Source of the DNA: Rhabdochromatium marinum | Lineage (GTDB): Bacteria > Pseudomonadota > Gammaproteobacteria > Chromatiales > Chromatiaceae | Length of the DNA: 35,841 bases | Assembly: GCF_016583795.1 (NCBI RefSeq) | Contig: NZ_NRRS01000034.1 | Location: 1 to 35,841 of the forward strand | Direction of reading: 5' to 3' | In this document: piece by piece, positions 33,198 to 35,841 of the stretch | Position numbering within the stretch: the stretch's first letter is position 1 | Layout: each line of letters starts with the position of its first letter | Made by a program: the position numbers and the translations under genes | Notes under the pieces: generated by a model | Database searches by the model: none | Seen by the model: the letters and a program-made list of their open reading frames with translations, nothing else | Told to the model about the DNA's origin: nothing

Positions 33198-35606
33198 ATG
33201 ATCAGACGCCAGTTAAACAAGCCTTCAACCCGCAATCTCCTCCTACTCAGCTGGCTGTTGCTGCCGATTGCAACCATGGCGGCTTCTGTGCTGGAAGACG
33301 TAGACTTTTCATCTCTGCCTGGCGGTGTTGTTGAGGTGGATCTGATTTTTTCCGATACTCCGCCCAGCCCAAGCGATTTTGCCACCGATAATCCATCGCG
33401 TATTGCCATCGATTTACCTGATGTCAGCATTGGTCTCGACAATCGCGAGGTGCCGATTCAACTCGGTGTTGCCCAGAGCCTGAATGCGATCCAGGCGGGC
33501 AATCGCTCCCGTGTCGTGCTGAATCTGGCAGACTCTGTTCCCTATCAGCTTAGAACCGAAGGTCAGCGGATTATTGTCAGCTTAAATCAGCCGCCCGCTG
33601 AGATTCTGACCACCGCTGATCTGGCTGAAGAAGATCTACGACCCGGTGCCGCACCGGAAACAGCGCCAGCGGCTCCGGCTAGTTCCCCGCTTCCTTCCCA
33701 GGCTCCTGTGGCTCAAACAGCCGAGGAACCCGTTGCTCAGGAAGTCGCCGAACCGTCTGTTGTGCCAGAGCGAGCCACGCCGCCGCAAACTCAGCGGCCG
33801 GCAGAGATGCCGCGTCAAATCGGCGCTGTGCGTACCTCAAGATTTGGCCGTGCGGCGGTGGCAAACAGTCGCCAATCACTGAAAAATATCGACTTTCGTC
33901 GTGGTGCTGATGGTGCCGGGCGAGTGGTGATTAGCCTGCCTTCGTCCACCACGCCGGTGAATGTTCGCGAGCAGGGCGACGCCGTGATGGTGGATATTGG
34001 CAATACGCAGCTGCCGCAGCGGCTGTATCGCCGCCTTGATGTGGTTGATTTTGCCACGCCCGTGACCGCAGTGGAATCCCGAGCCAAAGGCGATGACATT
34101 GAAATCAAGATTGATACCACGGAAGACTACGATTACCTGGCTTATCAGAGCGATAACTTGTTTACCGTTGAGTTTCGTGCCCTTACGCCGGCTGAGAAGG
34201 AACAGCTGGAGCGCGAGAAAATTGTCTATGACGGTGACCGGTTATCGTTGAATTTTCAGGACATTGAAGTCCGGGCTGTGCTGCAACTGCTGGCTGATTT
34301 TACCGGACTGAATCTGGTGGCCAGCGATACCGTGCGCGGCAACATTACCCTGCGCTTGCAGAATGTGCCCTGGGATCAGGCACTGGATATCGTGCTCAAA
34401 ACCAAGGGGCTGTCGATGCGCCAGACCGGCAACGTCGTTATGGTCGCTCCCACTGAGGAATTGGCCGCGCAGGAGAAGCTGGAGCTGGAATCCATGCAGC
34501 AGATTGAGCAACTGGCGCCGTTGCGTTCCGAATTTATTCAGGTGAATTATGCCAAGGCCGCTGACCTTGCTGCTTTGATCAAGTCTGAAGACAACAATCT
34601 GCTGTCGGAACGTGGGGCTGTGACTGTTGATGGTCGTACGAATACGCTGCTAGTGCAAGACACCGGAAAAAAATTGGAAGAAATCCGTGCATTGGTCGTA
34701 CGCCTCGATATTCCGGTGCGGCAGGTGCTGGTTGAGTCTCGGGTTGTGATTGCGGATAACAATTTTGCACGGGATCTTGGAGTGCGCTTTGGCATTTCAG
34801 GTTCGATGGGGGAAGCCGGGGGAGAAGAGTTGTTGATTGCCGGTGGTCGGCCGGGTCATTTGACCGGCACGCAAGATATTGATAAGGGACCCTTTATGGG
34901 GGTTTACGACAGCAGTTTTTATCAAAATCCACCCACAAATCCACCGTCACCAAACGATGCCAATCCTCAGGTTCCATATAACTCTGGTATTGAATTGGGT
35001 GGTGCCGAGGCACTGATGGTCAACCTTCCTGCACCGACGCCGTCTGGCGCCATTAACTTCCTGCTAGGTAAGGTCGGTTCCCATTTATTGCAACTTGAAT
35101 TATCTGCCATGCAAACGGAAGGACGCGGCGAGATTATTTCCTCACCTCGGGTAGTGACTTCAGATGGTCATAACGCGACTATAAAACTCGGTCAGCAAAT
35201 TCCATATCAACAGCAGGCAGCAGGATTAGGTGGTGGAACTACGGTTTCGTTTAAGGATGCAGTGTTGGAGCTTGATGTGACGCCGCAAATTACGCCGGAT
35301 GATCGTATTATCATGGATCTAAAAGTCAATAAAGACAATGTCAACAGATCACTCGAAGTACTGGGGACACCAGGAATAGATACGCGATCAGTTGAAACTT
35401 CTGTTCTTGTTAATAATGGTGAAACAGTGGTTCTTGGTGGTGTTTTTGAAGGTAACAAACAATTTAAAGATGAACAAGTTCCGTGGTTAGGCGATCTGCC
35501 AGTAATTGGAAATTTATTTAAAACAACACAGCGTAGCGAAGTTAATAGTGAGTTGCTAATTTTTGTCACACCTAAGATACTCAAGGGCGAGTTAGCGGGT
35601 CGCTAA
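33198..35606 (+). CDS. pilQ: Type IV pilus secretin PilQ
   Basis: PilQ forms the outer-membrane pore for the pilus. The 802-residue protein has a signal peptide (TRNLLLLSWLLLPIATMAA), two AMIN domains (about residues 25-125 and 220-330) separated by a Pro/Ala/Glu-rich linker, an STN domain and a secretin N domain, then the C-terminal secretin with ELSAMQTEGRGEIISSPRVV and the VPWLGDLPVIGNLFK signature. A GTG start at 33174 overlapping pilP is possible. ATG 33198 with TGGAG ten bases upstream gives a normal signal peptide. The last ~700 bases are visibly more AT-rich than the rest. Confidence 0.96.
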   Translation: MIRRQLNKPSTRNLLLLSWLLLPIATMAASVLEDVDFSSLPGGVVEVDLIFSDTPPSPSDFATDNPSRIAIDLPDVSIGLDNREVPIQLGVAQSLNAIQAGNRSRVVLNLADSVPYQLRTEGQRIIVSLNQPPAEILTTADLAEEDLRPGAAPETAPAAPASSPLPSQAPVAQTAEEPVAQEVAEPSVVPERATPPQTQRPAEMPRQIGAVRTSRFGRAAVANSRQSLKNIDFRRGADGAGRVVISLPSSTTPVNVREQGDAVMVDIGNTQLPQRLYRRLDVVDFATPVTAVESRAKGDDIEIKIDTTEDYDYLAYQSDNLFTVEFRALTPAEKEQLEREKIVYDGDRLSLNFQDIEVRAVLQLLADFTGLNLVASDTVRGNITLRLQNVPWDQALDIVLKTKGLSMRQTGNVVMVAPTEELAAQEKLELESMQQIEQLAPLRSEFIQVNYAKAADLAALIKSEDNNLLSERGAVTVDGRTNTLLVQDTGKKLEEIRALVVRLDIPVRQVLVESRVVIADNNFARDLGVRFGISGSMGEAGGEELLIAGGRPGHLTGTQDIDKGPFMGVYDSSFYQNPPTNPPSPNDANPQVPYNSGIELGGAEALMVNLPAPTPSGAINFLLGKVGSHLLQLELSAMQTEGRGEIISSPRVVTSDGHNATIKLGQQIPYQQQAAGLGGGTTVSFKDAVLELDVTPQITPDDRIIMDLKVNKDNVNRSLEVLGTPGIDTRSVETSVLVNNGETVVLGGVFEGNKQFKDEQVPWLGDLPVIGNLFKTTQRSEVNSELLIFVTPKILKGELAGR

Positions 35607-35841
35607 CCATTAACCGACATTCCGCACCCGCTCACGCCACCAACAGGTTTTCTCTCAACTCATCTATCCTTGCGTTTATCGCAAACATTCAGAGGGAAGC
35701 AGGCTAGCCATGCACATCGAAACTGGCTCAAAGGCCAGTCCACAGCATTACAGCAGCCAAGCGCTCGAACACCTGGGATTGGTAGCGGGAATGTACGACG
35801 AGCTGGGTCTCGGGGAGCTCATTGATCGGGTTATGGTACAG
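35607..35841 (+). mobile_element. Left part of an IS1634-type insertion sequence
   Basis: Directly after the pilQ stop is non-coding sequence followed by a transposase start, running off the window. The left terminal repeat probably begins within 35607-35640 but cannot be placed without the other end. Confidence 0.6.
35710..35841 (+). CDS. IS1634-family (DUF4277) transposase, 3' part outside window
   Basis: The ATG at 35710, with GAGGGA about a dozen bases upstream, opens a frame to the window end (44 codons). The segment SSQALEHLGLVAGMYDELGL followed by GELIDRVM is the conserved start of DUF4277 transposases related to IS1634/ISAs1-type DDE enzymes. The catalytic DDE residues would lie outside the window, so whether the gene is intact is unknown. 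Confidence 0.8.
   Translation, partial: MHIETGSKASPQHYSSQALEHLGLVAGMYDELGLGELIDRVMVQ

Noticed and set aside
1-35841. CRISPR arrays, tRNA or rRNA genes
   Set aside because: No regularly spaced direct repeats, cloverleaf signatures or rRNA segments were recognised in the intergenic regions, which are few and short.

Overview
The window looks like a GC-rich chromosome segment from a purple sulfur gammaproteobacterium, probably Chromatiaceae or a relative. The evidence is the gammaproteobacterial surE-pcm-yqaA-nlpD-rpoS order, a Hyb-type (group 1c-like) [NiFe] hydrogenase, a NifA/sigma-54 controlled nifB-ferredoxin-nifQ-draG cluster, and a pilMNOPQ operon. The assignment rests on gene content and style, not on a database match. 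No rRNA, tRNA or CRISPR array was recognised. The window is bounded by mobile DNA: the 3' part of an iscB gene (OMEGA RNA-guided nuclease of IS200/IS605-like elements) at the left edge, and the start of an IS1634-type (DUF4277) transposase at the right edge.

Layout. 1-1045: iscB 3' part and two hairpins that look like the element's right end, about 15 bp before surE. 1060-5136: surE, pcm, a DedA-like membrane protein gene, nlpD and rpoS, tightly packed on the plus strand (stationary phase, protein repair, cell division). 5155-9272: pepN, a YkuD L,D-transpeptidase and a lone DppB-type permease without its partner genes. 9278-14983 (minus): hydrogenase small subunit, HybA ferredoxin, HybB membrane subunit, large subunit and maturation protease, in hybOABCD order. 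15286-19197 (plus, divergent): a heptaheme cytochrome c, a di-heme cytochrome b and a membrane-anchored octaheme cytochrome c, forming one operon. The divergent region between the two operons holds a near-perfect FNR box, a perfect inverted repeat and a possible -24/-12 element.

19247-20224 (minus): secreted trypsin-like protease. 20275-24624 (plus): NifA upstream site, consensus sigma-54 promoter, nifB, an 8Fe ferredoxin, two [2Fe-2S] ferredoxins, nifQ and draG, covering FeMo-cofactor synthesis, electron supply and post-translational control of nitrogenase. 24612-26221 (minus): deoxyinosine glycosylase and DusA. 26328-28569 (plus): a 19-codon ORF, lapB and galU (envelope and LPS). 28600-29977 (minus): two proteins of unknown function. 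30275-35606 (plus): pilMNOPQ, then the IS element.

How the parts fit. The hydrogenase and the 15-heme/cytochrome b operon face each other across one FNR-type regulatory region. They could form an anaerobic redox chain in which H2 reduces quinone through HybA/HybB and quinol is re-oxidised through cytochrome b to periplasmic multiheme proteins with an unknown terminal acceptor. This pairing is the best candidate for an undescribed system here, but its function is inferred from content and orientation only.
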